Positions 1 through 10,378 of a DNA stretch of 47,840 bases are shown here, piece after piece. Each line of letters starts with the position of its first letter. Position 1 is the first letter of the stretch. The DNA is from Mnemiopsis leidyi (taxonomy: Eukaryota; Ctenophora; Tentaculata; Lobata; Bolinopsidae), in the NCBI GenBank assembly GCA_000226015.1, contig JH152975.1:387243-435082 (forward strand), given 5' to 3'. The notes below the pieces were generated by a model. It saw only the letters and a list, made by a program, of their open reading frames with translations. It was not told the origin of the DNA and ran no database searches. A program made the translations under genes and the position numbers.

Positions 1-1088
1 TTCAACAGGAAATGACCAGTAAACATCAGTTAAAAGAGAGTTGCATCTGAGAAGTACTCGAATTATAAAATACTCTACTCAAGGTTAATTTTGTGGATGG
101 GGAGTGGCTGTCTCAATTTAGACAGTTAAGGAAATCTCGATAGAATTAGGGTGGTGGCAACCACCGCAAAAAAGACATTTTACCAAAAATTTTTGAACTT
201 CGAGATTATTCTCAATCGATTTTTCGTCAAATTTTAGTCCGGGTTCAAAAAATTGCCACACCCTAGTATGACAACATTAAGTGTGGAAGAATTTGACGAG
301 GAATCCAAATTTTATAATTTCGAATCCAAAAGTGACCCCTTATAAGAAAAGACCTACATTTTGGCGTAAAATTTGAGGGCACCCGGCAAATCCGATGGTG
401 ACAGTCTTGAAGCTCAAAAACCTTATTTGGACACCCTATATGGCATTTAAGCGTGAAATTACAAGAAATCTGAAAACCACATGTCTTTTCTAGCTGGAGG
501 CATACTTTGCGTTTTGCGACTGATATATAATGTGCAATATGTGCACTGTAAAAGATTTATCAAGAATACACAAGTGAACATAAATTTGTGTCTCCTTCTT
601 ATGCTTAATGACTAAGATATGATAATTAGAGTGTTGCAGCAGCAGGGTTATTTAAAATCGTAATCTTTCAAATCTTAGAGACAAATTTAGATCAGGCAAA
701 ACTTAACCAGATACTAAAACGAGTGTGTACCAGATTGTATATCAGGTCGCCTCAAAGGTGTGGTATTATTTCATACAATTTGTCCTAAATTTCATAAAAT
801 TTTGATAATAAAAATCAAAGGCTTACCATTTTAGTTGCAGGCCAAGTTCAGTAAGATCAGATAAGTTTCAGACTATCTCCGATTCTTGTTGTAGACTTCC
901 TAAAGTAAAGCGATAACTTATAACTAATTTAGTTTTAAACTATTTCAACACTACAAATTAAATACATTTATTGAGTTCTTGTAGCGAACCGCAGTCAGAC
1001 TGCGAACATGGGTTTTCAAAAACTGTTTCTTGAAACAGTTTCTAAGCCAACTTGAGTAAGATGTCAAAAAGTCAAAAGCAGCCAAATC
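1..1088. other. Non-coding, no gene seen
   Basis: AT-rich sequence with no convincing exon on either strand. The one recognisable item is a segment at about 931-975 that recurs at about 5690-5736 (shared core includes 'caacactacaaatta'). Confidence 0.6.
931..975 (+). repeat. Dispersed short repeat, copy 1
   Basis: About 45 bp matching 5690-5736 with a few mismatches; both copies include 'tttcaacactacaaatta' and end in 'catttattgag'. It is probably the edge of a mobile element whose remainder I could not delimit. Confidence 0.6.
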
Positions 1089-1368
1089 CAGCGGCGTAAC
1101 GATGCCCCGGTCACCCCGGCTACGCTGGGGGGCGCTGCATCAGGGGGCGCCAAATCGTCATGAAAAATATGGGACAATTTTGCAAGATTAACTGCGCGAC
1201 TAGCAAAATCGCGTGTTTGGTTTAATAACTCCATTATTTATTTAGATTTTTCGGCCATTTTTTCACAAATTGCTTCAAATTAGCCCTTACACCAGGGGCG
1301 CCAATTAGGGGCGCATTTTTATCGCCGAGGGGCGCCATATTGGCTGGACCTACTACGTTACGCCACTG
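1089..1368. mobile_element. Non-autonomous hAT-like element (280 bp)
   Basis: Starts CAGCGGCGTAACG and ends in the inverted complement CGTTACGCCACTG, so it has terminal inverted repeats of about 13 bp with one mismatch. It is flanked by a perfect 8-bp target duplication GCCAAATC (1081-1088 and 1369-1376). An 8-bp duplication and a CAGNGGCG terminus are typical of hAT elements. It has no transposase, so it is a MITE. The interior carries several 'ggggcgcc' motifs. A degenerate relative lies at about 11128-11330. Confidence 0.88.
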
Positions 1369-1429
1369 GCCAAATCCACCATAATCCTTTTGAATGTATG
1401 TTCGTTTTTTACATTCTTCTGTCATTTAT

Positions 1430-1527
1430 TCAAGTGAAACACGAAAATCAAGTGAAACACGAAAATCAAATTTTTTGCCAATTGGTACATTCAACACAAA
1501 ATTTTAACATATGAAGCTATAAAACTT
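1430..1527 (-). repeat. 98-bp short mobile sequence, copy 1
   Basis: The reverse complement matches 45790-45887 at 97 of 98 positions by eye. It contains two tandem copies of an 18-bp unit (caagtgaaacacgaaaat) and an A/T-rich tail. The flanks of the two copies are unrelated, so the 98 bp is the mobile unit. I see no target duplication or coding capacity. Confidence 0.8.
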
Positions 1528-2279
1528 TGGGATCAGATCACGCCCAATCACATGCTTTAAGAGCTACTTTTGTTTTCCCATCATCATACATCTCCATACA
1601 TTATCACATACTAGATAGAATTCAATCTCTAGCATGTCCAGTTTTTGAATTAGGTTAAGACAGGCTGAACCTCTATTTTTTCAGATTTTTATTTTCTGTA
1701 TTTCAGTAGGCTGTACAAATTAATCTCAAAGAGCTCATGATTATAGCTCAAACAATTACTAAAATAAATAATAGATGAACAGCGATGTTGCATTCCCCAA
1801 AAACTTAACAAACCAACAAATTTTAGCAAAAAGTTGTGAAAGAAAGAAACAATAATTTCAAGAAAAAATAATAATTTCATTTACAGCATTTTATAAATCA
1901 AACCATAAATATATTTCATTCTCACACCGGGAAAAAAATTGGTATAAGAGTGTGGTTCGCCAGCATTGAGTGCAGACATCACGATCCACAAGTAGGTCTG
2001 TCAACTCCAACGCATGGAATGTCACGATCATAGCCGCGCCTCAGCTATAAGACCAGTACTACCTGTACTTTACCAGTACCCAATAATTGTAGTAATGATG
2101 TAATAGTAATGCTGCAAGATAGGTCGCAAAATAAATGAATTTATATAAAAAACAGATTTTACATAACAATACACAGTTAGGGGTCATATATAATTTATTG
2201 AGGCTTCTAAGCTGTGAAAGATGTGACAAATCAGGTTTTTTCTGTTGGTAGTACACCCTGGTAAAACCTTAATAATATT
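1528..2279. other. Non-coding, no gene seen
   Basis: AT-rich; short open frames here show no codon structure or family resemblance. I see no tandem repeat or clear element. Confidence 0.5.
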
Positions 2280-2412
2280 ATGAGACATGATAATAGTGAA
2301 ATGGGCATTTTGATTATTATGCAAAAGCTACAGTTCGTTCTACTAACCATGTGCTTAGGCGTGGAGCTGCTACGCTTTTCCAGCCACCTCTGGTGGCGCG
2401 CGCCGACCTTTA

Positions 2413-2633
2413 TTCAATATTCGAAGCGCGAGCGACGCGAATCATATCCCCAAAAATCAAAAGGTCGGGAGCCGGGAGGTTGCACGCTGCTGTACAACTC
2501 GCGATGCAAGTGGCCCTAGTTAGAACAAGGCCTCAGCAAATTGTGTGCTCATATTGATTGTCAGACGTTGTCTGACCTGCTGCCGCGAAGCGGCAGCCCC
2601 CCGCCGCGCCGCGCGCGTCGCTTCGAATATTGA
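2413..2633. repeat. GC-rich foldback repeat
   Basis: Arms at 2413-2439 and 2611-2633 are inverted copies around the core 'ttcgaatattgaa' and its complement, with GCGC-rich extensions, separated by about 170 bp. The inner sequence at 2474-2500 ('gctgctgtacaact') resembles the 3' flank of the Penelope-like element near 46885-46900. The region is much richer in GC and CpG than its surroundings, suggesting an inserted foldback element. Confidence 0.6.
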
Positions 2634-2746
2634 AAATGGGCTGCAACACAATTGGCAACATATTAATAGGTTCACCTAACCTCTGGTGGGGCGCGTGACG
2701 CGCGCAAAAGGGCTTTGTAGACTTACAGGCGTCCCAATATTTATAT

Positions 2747-3178
2747 TGTCGCGGTGATATGTAACCCGACTCACGCAGCTAAAGCTGAAAGAGATCGTTA
2801 CGTTAGAACGTTAGACGGATGCGGATACCCCAATAGGGCTTTATTGGCTTAGCAACATAATATTGTGCCGCGCCGCGCGCACATGTATGCTTTGGTCATG
2901 GTGTATGCTTATGGTTCTTAATTTTACTAGCCTCTCACAGTTGTCTCACGTTGTGACCCTTTTCAAAAAATCTTACAGTGCCTGCTAACATTTGTTGGCA
3001 GAACCTTCCTTAGCTTGTCGTGGTAATACCCGACTCTCGCGGCCCGGCTTAAAGACGGATATAAATCTTGTCACAACTTTTTTGTAAAAAGTGTCGATGT
3101 TGTTTGCATGTTAACGGGCGATCGCGATGCGTTGACGAGATTATATATAGCTGCGTGAGTCGGGTATCACCGCGACAA
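2747..3178. mobile_element. Inverted-repeat element, TTGTCGCGGTGATA family
   Basis: The left end (2747-2782) reads TTGTCGCGGTGATA then cccgactcacgcagct; the right end (3149-3178) is its inverted complement, agctgcgtgagtcgggt then atcaccgcgacaa. A further partial copy in the same sense as the left arm begins near 3015 ('cttgtcgtggtaatacccg'). Related copies lie at 22484-22634 and about 47285-47330. I could not identify a target duplication because the element abuts another inverted repeat. Confidence 0.65.
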
Positions 3179-3274
3179 GCGATGCGCGTCTGACGGGTGA
3201 TGCGTTGTTTGACTTTGCATTTGTCCGACCGTCTTTATGTCTTTAGCTTTTCGAAAATAAAATGACGGGAGGGT

Positions 3275-3487
3275 GATTGTAGGTTAATAACCTACTGTCG
3301 CGGCCATCACGCGCTGTCACGCATTTCTGGCCTGGCGAATTTCGAAGAAATTCTAGACGCGCATCGCCCGTTGAGAGGGTGAGCGCTACTGTACAAGCGA
3401 TGCGCGTCTAAAATTTCTTCACCAGGCCAGAAATGAGAAATGCGTAAAAGCGTGCGATGGCCGCAACAGTAGGTTACCAACCTACAA
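3275..3487. mobile_element. Long inverted repeat (foldback element)
   Basis: Two arms of about 95-100 nt are inverted copies: the left begins 'ttgtaggttaataacctact' and the right ends 'agtaggttaccaacctacaa'. Both include 'ggccatcacgcg' or its variant, 'atttctggcctgg' and 'tagacgcgcatcgc'. The spacer is only a few tens of bases, so a transcript would form one long hairpin. A partial copy of the left arm occurs at 3975-4055. The sequence just before it ('aaaatgacgggagggtg') is shared with the region 3' of the Penelope-like element (46868-46884). Confidence 0.75.
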
Positions 3488-4217
3488 CGATAATGTCACC
3501 AATTAGATTTTTAACTTTTTTGATAATTTATTTTGTTGATTTAAATTTGAAATTTAATATTTTGTTTCACTCTGAAAATTTCGTTTCACTCTCTGAACAT
3601 GTTTTCAACTCCGTCTCCGCCCTTGTTGAAAACAAATCATTATTTAACTAAGCTTTTGATGTTTGACTTAGATGAATAATGAGATTATTAAGGCCACTTG
3701 CTAAGCTCAAGGCCAAAGGCATAAATCATGTTACTATACTTTACACTTACTCGTTATGTAACTAGAAATGATTTGGTTTTTTAGCTAATTACAAATAATA
3801 AAATTATTTTTTCAAAAAATGATAATTTGTTTCATAGGAAAGGGACAATGAGCTAGTTTACCGTTGACAGCTTCCCAATACAAGATATAAAATCGTTTGG
3901 TGCCTTCTCAGTTCTTTAAGGTGGATTCATAGACTCCAAGCTGGAGTATGTTGCCTTAGTTGTGTACGCAGTATTTGTAAGTTGATAACATACTGTTGCA
4001 GCCATCACGCGCTCTCACGCATTTTTGACCGAAGAAATTTAAAATGTGCATGGCCCGTTTAATGCAGTATGTATGTGCATGTATGTGTAATACATTGTTA
4101 ATGGAGAAATACGGAACCATATCACAGAACTGTTTTAAGGCCTGGCAGTCGTTATCTCTGACCTTGCTACCAGTACCTTGCCAGCCTAGATGTATTATAT
4201 ATCGACTAACCGATATG
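3488..4217. other. Non-coding with a partial foldback copy
   Basis: No gene seen. The segment 3975-4055 matches the left arm of the foldback at 3275-3487 (shared 'gccatcacgcgct'). The rest is AT-rich and unremarkable. Confidence 0.5.
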
Positions 4218-4922
4218 CGTGCACATCTGCTTAAATAACGGGGATTTAACGCAGAGTTTAAAAGCCGCTAATTTGGAGTGCTTACAAGATTGGATTGGAG
4301 AGACAGTGTAGCATGCAGACTGTTGAAAAGCTTCCCTAAGTCACTTGACCAGCTGGTCACGCTAACAATGACGACACTTGGGAGCAAGGGGCTTTTGAGT
4401 CACGCGACTTGCTGAAGGGTGTCATGAGTGTATAATTCGATAATTGGGTGTAAGTAACAAGCAGGGCAGATTTTGCAAGCCCACGCTGTATGTTCCTTAA
4501 CAGCAGTATTGTGAAACCTGCATCAGAAAATACAAATTCACAAAATTATAGGAGCTTATCAAAATGTCCCAGTAACCTCTAATGTGTGAGAATTAGTTGC
4601 CCTTACCGTGAACAACATATGACGTTTTACAGGACCCATTGGGTGCCGACAGGACCCATTATGCAATTTAGGCACACTTTTTTATATGCCGGCGTGCAAT
4701 AGATCTCATTTAAACGTCCTATGTTGTTCATGGTTACAGTTTGAATAATATTTTGAGCCAATCCCAGCCTGTCGATTTTTTCCAAATTGTGGCAATAGAT
4801 TCCGTCCACCTGCTAAAACTTGTTGTGATCATGCGCACGTAAAATTGTATCTCGTAAGCACTCCAAATAAAATTTTTAAACCCTGTGTTAAACCCCTGTT
4901 AATTAAGCCGATGTGTACACAT
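4218..4922. mobile_element. Inverted-repeat element with about 80-bp arms
   Basis: The left arm (4218-4297) contains 'tttggagtgcttaca' and a block of 'ggggatttaacgcagag'. The right arm (4845-4922) is a diverged inverted copy ('taagcactccaaat', 'ctgtgttaaacccctg'). Inside is a second inverted pair, 'cgtgaacaacatatgacgtt' near 4610 and its complement near 4712-4732. Exact termini and target duplication are unclear. There is no coding capacity. Confidence 0.6.
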
Positions 4923-5016
4923 ACACCTAAAATTGTTCCATAGCATAAGTAGTGTTGGAAAACATGCTTTTATGTGTAAGTTCAGAAAGGTATGTTGTTG
5001 CCACAGGACCTCCCTC

Positions 5017-5093
5017 TTGTTGCTTACGAACAAAAACCTTATCTGAGGGGACTTTTTTGTTGCTTAGGAACAAAAAACTTATCCGAGGGGAAT
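5017..5093 (+). repeat. Two-copy tandem duplication, about 38 bp
   Basis: Two adjacent copies both containing 'ttgttgctta', 'gaacaaaaa' and 'cttatc' followed by 'gagggga', differing at a few positions. A local tandem duplication without coding meaning. Confidence 0.8.
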
Positions 5094-5689
5094 TTAGACT
5101 GAACCATCCAGCACATAGACCTAATTCAAACCACTACTCTGTTACTCTCTGAGCTAGCCAGTGTACATCAGTTCCATCTGGTATGTGTCTGACTGTCTGT
5201 GTTTGAAGATTGGGTGCAGTAATGCCCTTGAGGGTTTCCAACTAGCTTCTAATTAACTTCAACACAGCTAGTGGTTTGGCTTAGTATGGGCCACATTTAT
5301 TCAAAATGAGTAGATCTGATATCATTCCAGTGTTTTCCTAAAGATGATGTAAGAGTGCTACTAAAGTGAAGAATCTCAAAAGTTCTTTTCTCACAGAACA
5401 ACCTTCCTCCAGAAGTTAAGAATTCTACAACTGTCTTAAGCCTTAAAATTGGTTTTGGGAATTTTAAAGAAAAATATGTTCTCCAAAAATTAAGCAAATG
5501 TTCTTTATTTTTGACGTGTGTGAATGAATCAAACAAACTTACTATCATTATATTCAATGAATTAGTCTCATTTCAAATCTTTTTCTATTTCAAACTTTAC
5601 TGTTAAATTATGGGAATGGTTAACTGATGTGTAACATTATTGAATCACGGTATCCCTAAATTTTTATAACATATTTAAATTTAAAAATC

Positions 5690-5736
5690 TAAGTTTTTAA
5701 CCATTTCAACACTACAAATTAAACACATTTATTGAG
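5690..5736 (+). repeat. Dispersed short repeat, copy 2
   Basis: Second copy of the repeat at 931-975, same orientation, with a few mismatches. Confidence 0.6.
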
Positions 5737-6977
5737 GACGAGCTTATGACATTTAACATCTTTATATAACATCTCGAAACCAGTTGTCTATTTCTGTGAA
5801 AGATTGTTCAACTTGATCTGTGTTTCGTTATTGAAGCTTTTCTCAGATAAGTTTTCAAGATGTAAGAATACTAAATAAAAGCGTTTTGACTACTTCGACA
5901 CTCTTTAAAAACATACACATACCGGCCCTTCGGTGACATTCACAGAGACAGGCACCTCTCTGAAGCATCTGTCTCAGCGTGTGCCAAGACCGTACTAATT
6001 GAGTATTTGATCTTTGGGCCAAAGGTTGCAAATATTTAAAAAAATGTTAGTCATTTAGCCTCGACCTTGATGAGTGGGCACCTGCGCCACAAGCACAAAA
6101 GCAAGAGCTAAGTGCTAGCAGTGCACGAGCGTCATGTGCCACCACCGGCAGCACATTGAAAATTCTTAATTGTTTAATGCTTGACTTACGTGTTTCAGTA
6201 ATCAGTAAGGTCACTAACTAACTAATCTTGAATATTGAGCATTTTTGCACCATATAAACAATTTTTCATGAACATGAAGGTTTTCGCCCTGTAGATTCCC
6301 GAAGTCGCCTTGAACCAGCAATTATTTCGATATAAATACTTTTCTCCTTCTTTTCAGCCGTTAGTCTCAAAAATTTTTTACTAGGTTGGTGTTTTGGTGT
6401 GAGCAAAAGCGAATAGCATGCACATTCCTTTAACCCCACCAACTTATATAGAAATAAAGTCTTGGGGTGAAATCCATTCATTCTCACTGCTCACACATCC
6501 CTTTTTTGTCTGTAAATTTGAATTTTGATATATGACAATGGCATAAAAATGATATATTTGTTTCATTGATATATTTGTTTCATTGACTGGTCAGGTGAGA
6601 GGCTTATTTCAAAATAATGTATAGACAAAATCATTGTTTATTTTTAGTTTTATATTGTAGGATTCTGTTAACTTTTTCAATGCGAATGGAAAAGTTGTAG
6701 GTTTTCCTCATTAAGTGCTTTGAAATTTTAAATAGATTTATTTATGTACTGGTGTAATTTCATTAGTAACTTAACTTAACTTCATTTTACTGTGGATAGA
6801 AAAATTAAATTCCTTTTTCTTCTGCAAAATTAACGTTTTAAATGTCAAATTATATTGTATAGGCATATGTCTTCAACAAAAAACATCCAAGTGGACATGT
6901 AGTATCAGTTTCACGTCAATAAGTTTTAGTTTTTAATGAATACATTGTTATATACAGATTACAGGGTTGATTCAGTT

Positions 6978-7822
6978 TAGGAACCGACCGGTCCAGAATT
7001 TTGGCTGCCGGACCGGAAACAGCCGGAAATGGATCTTATTTCCGGTTAGCCGGATTTTGCCGGACCTGAAACAGGTGTTTTTATCAAAAAATTTGAGTAG
7101 TGGGATGTGGCCGGAAATTCTATACTGGTCGTTTTTTGATCGAAAATAAATTTTGAAACTTAACATTTGATATAGAAAAAGACTGTAACTGATCATGGGT
7201 CATAAATTTAGTAATGTAACTAATCTAATAATAGAGTTAAGGTTTAGACAATTAGACGAGAATCTTGGTATAATCTTGAACCATTAACTTTATATAACGA
7301 GAGTCAGTTCTTACAGTAAAATAGGGCCACACAGATGAGGTTTTCTGCTTTGACGACAAAATATGATATGAGTCGCAGGCCGCTGTGAAGATATCGGTTC
7401 CCACGTTCCCAAGCAGAAGAATCAATACAACAGCGGGCTTTGGTAACGTGACCTCTGTATTTCGTATGATATTGCGGGGTCACGTGACTAAATGAGAGCC
7501 ACGTGACCTAATCTGTTGCCGCAAAGTAAAACTATACATGTCACATCAGTGCATTCCACTGGTCCCACTAAGTGGGACTGGTCCCAGTTAGTGGGACTGG
7601 TCCCAGTAAGTGGGACTGGTCCCAGTTAGTGGGACTGGTTCCAGTTAGTGGGACTGGTCCCAGTTAATTGATTTGAAAAAAATTTTCTAAAAAATTTTGA
7701 TTTGAAAAAATTTTATTTCCGGTTAAAATCCGGCAAATTGTTTTGAAACCGGACCGGAACCGGATTTTGAAGCCGGATATCCGGCCGGAACCGGATTCAG
7801 CCGGATATCCGGTCGGTTCCTA
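6978..7822. mobile_element. Non-autonomous hAT-type element (845 bp)
   Basis: The left end TAGGAACCGACCGG is repeated exactly, inverted, at the right end (CCGGTCGGTTCCTA). Perfect 8-bp target duplications ATTCAGTT flank it (6970-6977 and 7823-7830). Both subterminal regions are packed with CCGG and GCCGGA words in opposite senses, as expected for transposase-binding repeats. The interior holds CACGTG motifs (7473-7505) and a 20-bp minisatellite. The TSD length and TAGG-type terminus fit the hAT superfamily. No transposase is encoded. Confidence 0.9.
7560..7673 (+). repeat. 20-bp minisatellite (about 6 copies)
   Basis: Tandem units of 'agttagtgggactggtccc' and variants. Each unit carries gtcccac and gtgggac-like halves, so neighbouring units can also pair as short hairpins. 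It lies wholly inside the hAT-type element. Confidence 0.9.
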
Positions 7823-7830
7823 ATTCAGTT

Positions 7831-8174
7831 ATGTGTAAAATTAAAATTATACCATGTGGGCAACCAATTAGGCGAACTTATTTAGTGCATTTTTCAATGA
7901 TTAAACCCCAAACTCAAAATAGAAAGAATTCAGTGCACAATTTGTCGTCAAAACAAATTTAAATTATAAAAATCATGAAAATATATTTAGTGAGGTCTGT
8001 TCTTACAAATTCAATATGTTAGATTTATGACATCCAAGAAAATACAAATACTGAAGAAGTTTCAAGATTTAAGGTCGATGAAACTGAATTATCAAACTCA
8101 TTTTGTGGCTTATTTTTTGGATTATAGGTGTTGTGACAATCAAGTTAGTCGTTCTATAGTCGTGCTGATTGTGC
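7831..8174. other. Non-coding 3' flank of the DXO-like gene
   Basis: AT-rich spacer between the hAT-type element and the DXO-like stop codon. It probably holds that gene's 3' untranslated region (the gene reads leftwards). Nothing else is seen. Confidence 0.5.
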
Positions 8175-9224
8175 TTAAACTTCATCAGGGAAACTCGATT
8201 TCACTATCCGAACCAAATCTTCATGTTCTTCTGGAACCAAGCATACTGGACTGGTAAAACTTTCTCCGTCATATGTGAGAGAATATGTAACACCTTCAAT
8301 TGTATTAGTCATAACCCAGCTCAACAGCTGTTTCATGAAAGATAGAATTACCTCGGGGCTCCACCATTGTTGTCCCTGCTTTTCTAGATCCCCCATGGAG
8401 AATCTCTGTATCTTTTGAAGTTCTCCATCCGAAGTCCTGTAACCTATGTACACAGTTTCTATACCAAGAAGTTTGCAGTGAGCCCATATGTTCCTACACT
8501 TGTATCTCTTGAATGAAGTCGCATTTTTTTCTGTGCTAATGACTCCAACTGTTTTTAGTTCAACATAACTTCCAGGCTTATCCTGCCCTTTGTCAGACAA
8601 CTGACACGAGATCCTGGAATTGGTAAGTATTTTCAGGGGTCCCAGGGATACCAGTCTAGGCATTCTAACATCTACATCTTCACACATATAACCCGGTGTT
8701 CTCCTACCTCCTGTCTTCATCACATCTTCAAATACTTTTCCCCACCCAGCAAACGAGGAATTTTCATGACTGGACTCTTCATCGACTGACTCCATGCATA
8801 TTGTGTTTTTGTATCTGTATATCTTGGCTTTCCATTGATCCTTCCGATTGTAAGGAGTCTGACATATTTTTTTCATCAAGCCTCTCCCCATAACTAAGTC
8901 AACATCTGACATATCGTAACTGACTGCCTCCGCCCATCTCAAGATCCGGTCCACAGTTGGAATAGTGGCCGAATGATCATATGGGTTATCAAGTGAAATC
9001 TTCAAACTGATTGGAAGCTGAGATGGAACTTCTAGTTGAGGTATCTTGCAGGGAGTGGGGATATCGTCGCCAGAATCCACCGACCAGACTGTCATGGGTT
9101 GATCTGCTTCTAGATCATTGAATCTACCCAATTCTTTAGCTTTTAGATTTCGTGTTGTTGTTCCTCGATAATGGCTTGGTTTCTTTACTGCAAGCTCTTT
9201 TAGCAAACCTGCTGAACTAGCCAT
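8175..9224 (-). CDS. DXO/Rai1-family decapping exoribonuclease-like protein, motif III degenerate
   Basis: A 349-residue protein of the DXO/Dom3Z/Rai1 family. Intact members remove incomplete or non-canonical caps from RNA (pyrophosphohydrolase, NAD-cap removal) and then degrade 5' to 3'. Visible family motifs: R114 in GRGLMKKICQTPY (motif I); G162-K-V-F-E166 (motif II); Y-V-E222-L-K224 (motif IV); 'FKRYKCRNIWAHC' and 'GYRTSDG' further on. The position of motif III, normally G-E-V-D with two metal ligands, reads C207-Q-L-S210, and the usual WAQ glutamine is His249. The start at 9224 is chosen because upstream in-frame codons come from a 17-bp repeat. The frame is uninterrupted over 1,050 bp with no introns, unlike most animal DXO genes, suggesting a retrocopy. 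It may be a pseudoenzyme or a paralogue with altered activity. Confidence 0.88.
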   Translation of the reverse strand: MASSAGLLKELAVKKPSHYRGTTTRNLKAKELGRFNDLEADQPMTVWSVDSGDDIPTPCKIPQLEVPSQLPISLKISLDNPYDHSATIPTVDRILRWAEAVSYDMSDVDLVMGRGLMKKICQTPYNRKDQWKAKIYRYKNTICMESVDEESSHENSSFAGWGKVFEDVMKTGGRRTPGYMCEDVDVRMPRLVSLGPLKILTNSRISCQLSDKGQDKPGSYVELKTVGVISTEKNATSFKRYKCRNIWAHCKLLGIETVYIGYRTSDGELQKIQRFSMGDLEKQGQQWWSPEVILSFMKQLLSWVMTNTIEGVTYSLTYDGESFTSPVCLVPEEHEDLVRIVKSSFPDEV

Positions 9225-9254
9225 TCTCCTTCCTATTTGATGGTTTGCTGTACA

Positions 9255-9322
9255 TATTGAAACATGAGAAATATTGAAACATGAGAAATATTGAAACATG
9301 AGAAATATTGAAACATGAGAAA
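9255..9322 (+). repeat. 17-bp tandem repeat (4 copies) just upstream of the DXO-like start
   Basis: Four near-perfect copies of 'atattgaaacatgagaa', about 30 bp upstream of the chosen start codon. Copy-number change here would alter the 5' leader or promoter of the gene. Confidence 0.92.
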
Positions 9323-9401
9323 TTGATGTAAATTTATTTTTAACCAGACAAAGTTTGAGCAACACAAGTGCATGTACGCATTAATATATGTATATATACA
9401 A

Positions 9402-9431
9402 TTCACACATACAATATATTGTATGTGTGAA
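9402..9431. repeat. Perfect 30-bp palindrome
   Basis: The arm TTCACACATACAATA is followed at once by its exact inverted complement, with no spacer. It lies about 180 bp upstream of the DXO-like start codon. It could be a dimeric protein-binding site or a cruciform; function is not shown. Confidence 0.85.
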
Positions 9432-10378
9432 CTGCCAGGCCAGCAGGTCTAGCTCTGTGCTACCTGATGTACTTTCACGCTGGGGCAGGTATCACAGAAT
9501 ATAAGCCATCAGCTATGCACTTGTGAAGAGCAGTTTACACTTTAAACGATTGAGGGGTAAATTTAACGCTATTTTAACGTCAACTTTAAGGTGAAGTGCA
9601 AGCTTTATTTTAATGTGTCACGAAATTTTGCTATATAACGTAAGTAGGTTTCAAGTATATAATCTACCACATTTTCTGCACCTCAGGATTTGTGGCACGG
9701 TTCCTGCATCATTATATCCTCAAAATTCAAATTTTTTGCGCCGTTGTTAGTAATGACCTATTTTTAAGATTAATCCAACATTGGACGGAACAGTTTCTCA
9801 CAGTCTTAACTTGTTGTAATTTGACCACAACAGACATTCTGTGTGTGTAGAATGCAAAAGTCAATGAGGGAAATTGGGCAATATCGGGGTCCAGGAACCC
9901 TTCAAACCTTTAGAATTCACCCTCTTCTATGTGCTGTTATTATTCTTGATACTCGAGCACAGCAATAAATTAAAATTTCGTTTGAAGTTTAAAGCAGCGG
10001 TGAATAATTGTGATTATCAACCTCCCGTTTTACCAAGTACCGTTGACTAATTTCCGATAGCACACTCCTATACATATGTGTAAAATGTCGCTATGGCGAT
10101 GTGCGCGCAATGGTCACACTCTCGCGGCTTAGCTGCAAAACATGTGCTCCTTCAGGCTTCATAAAATCAACAATCAATTAGAATTGCTTAGCTAAACGGA
10201 TATTTTTACTGAACCTATTTCGGGTTGGATATAGAGTGCATAAATTGCTACACAGCATATTGGTGAAACGGTTTTCAAAAGCCAATAACTTAAAAGAAGG
10301 GGAAAGCTGTTCTTAAATCTGTTAGTATTTTAGTTATTTAAGTCGGTTGATAATACAATTAGTAAACTCATTAGTCGC
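9432..10378. other. Non-coding, no gene seen
   Basis: No exon candidates. The segment near 10049-10072 ('taatttccgatagcacactc') is repeated in the hairpin at 10379-10443. Confidence 0.5.

Larger units (their letters stand above)
4923..6977. other. Non-coding with small repeats
   Basis: No gene supported on either strand. It contains a tandem duplication at 5017-5093 and the second copy of the dispersed repeat (5690-5736). Open frames near 5297-5557 (-) and 6266-6487 (-) have no recognisable domain. Confidence 0.5.

Noticed and set aside
6972-7196. Genes inside the hAT-type element
   Set aside because: Both strands are open by virtue of CCGG-rich repeats; no transposase motif.
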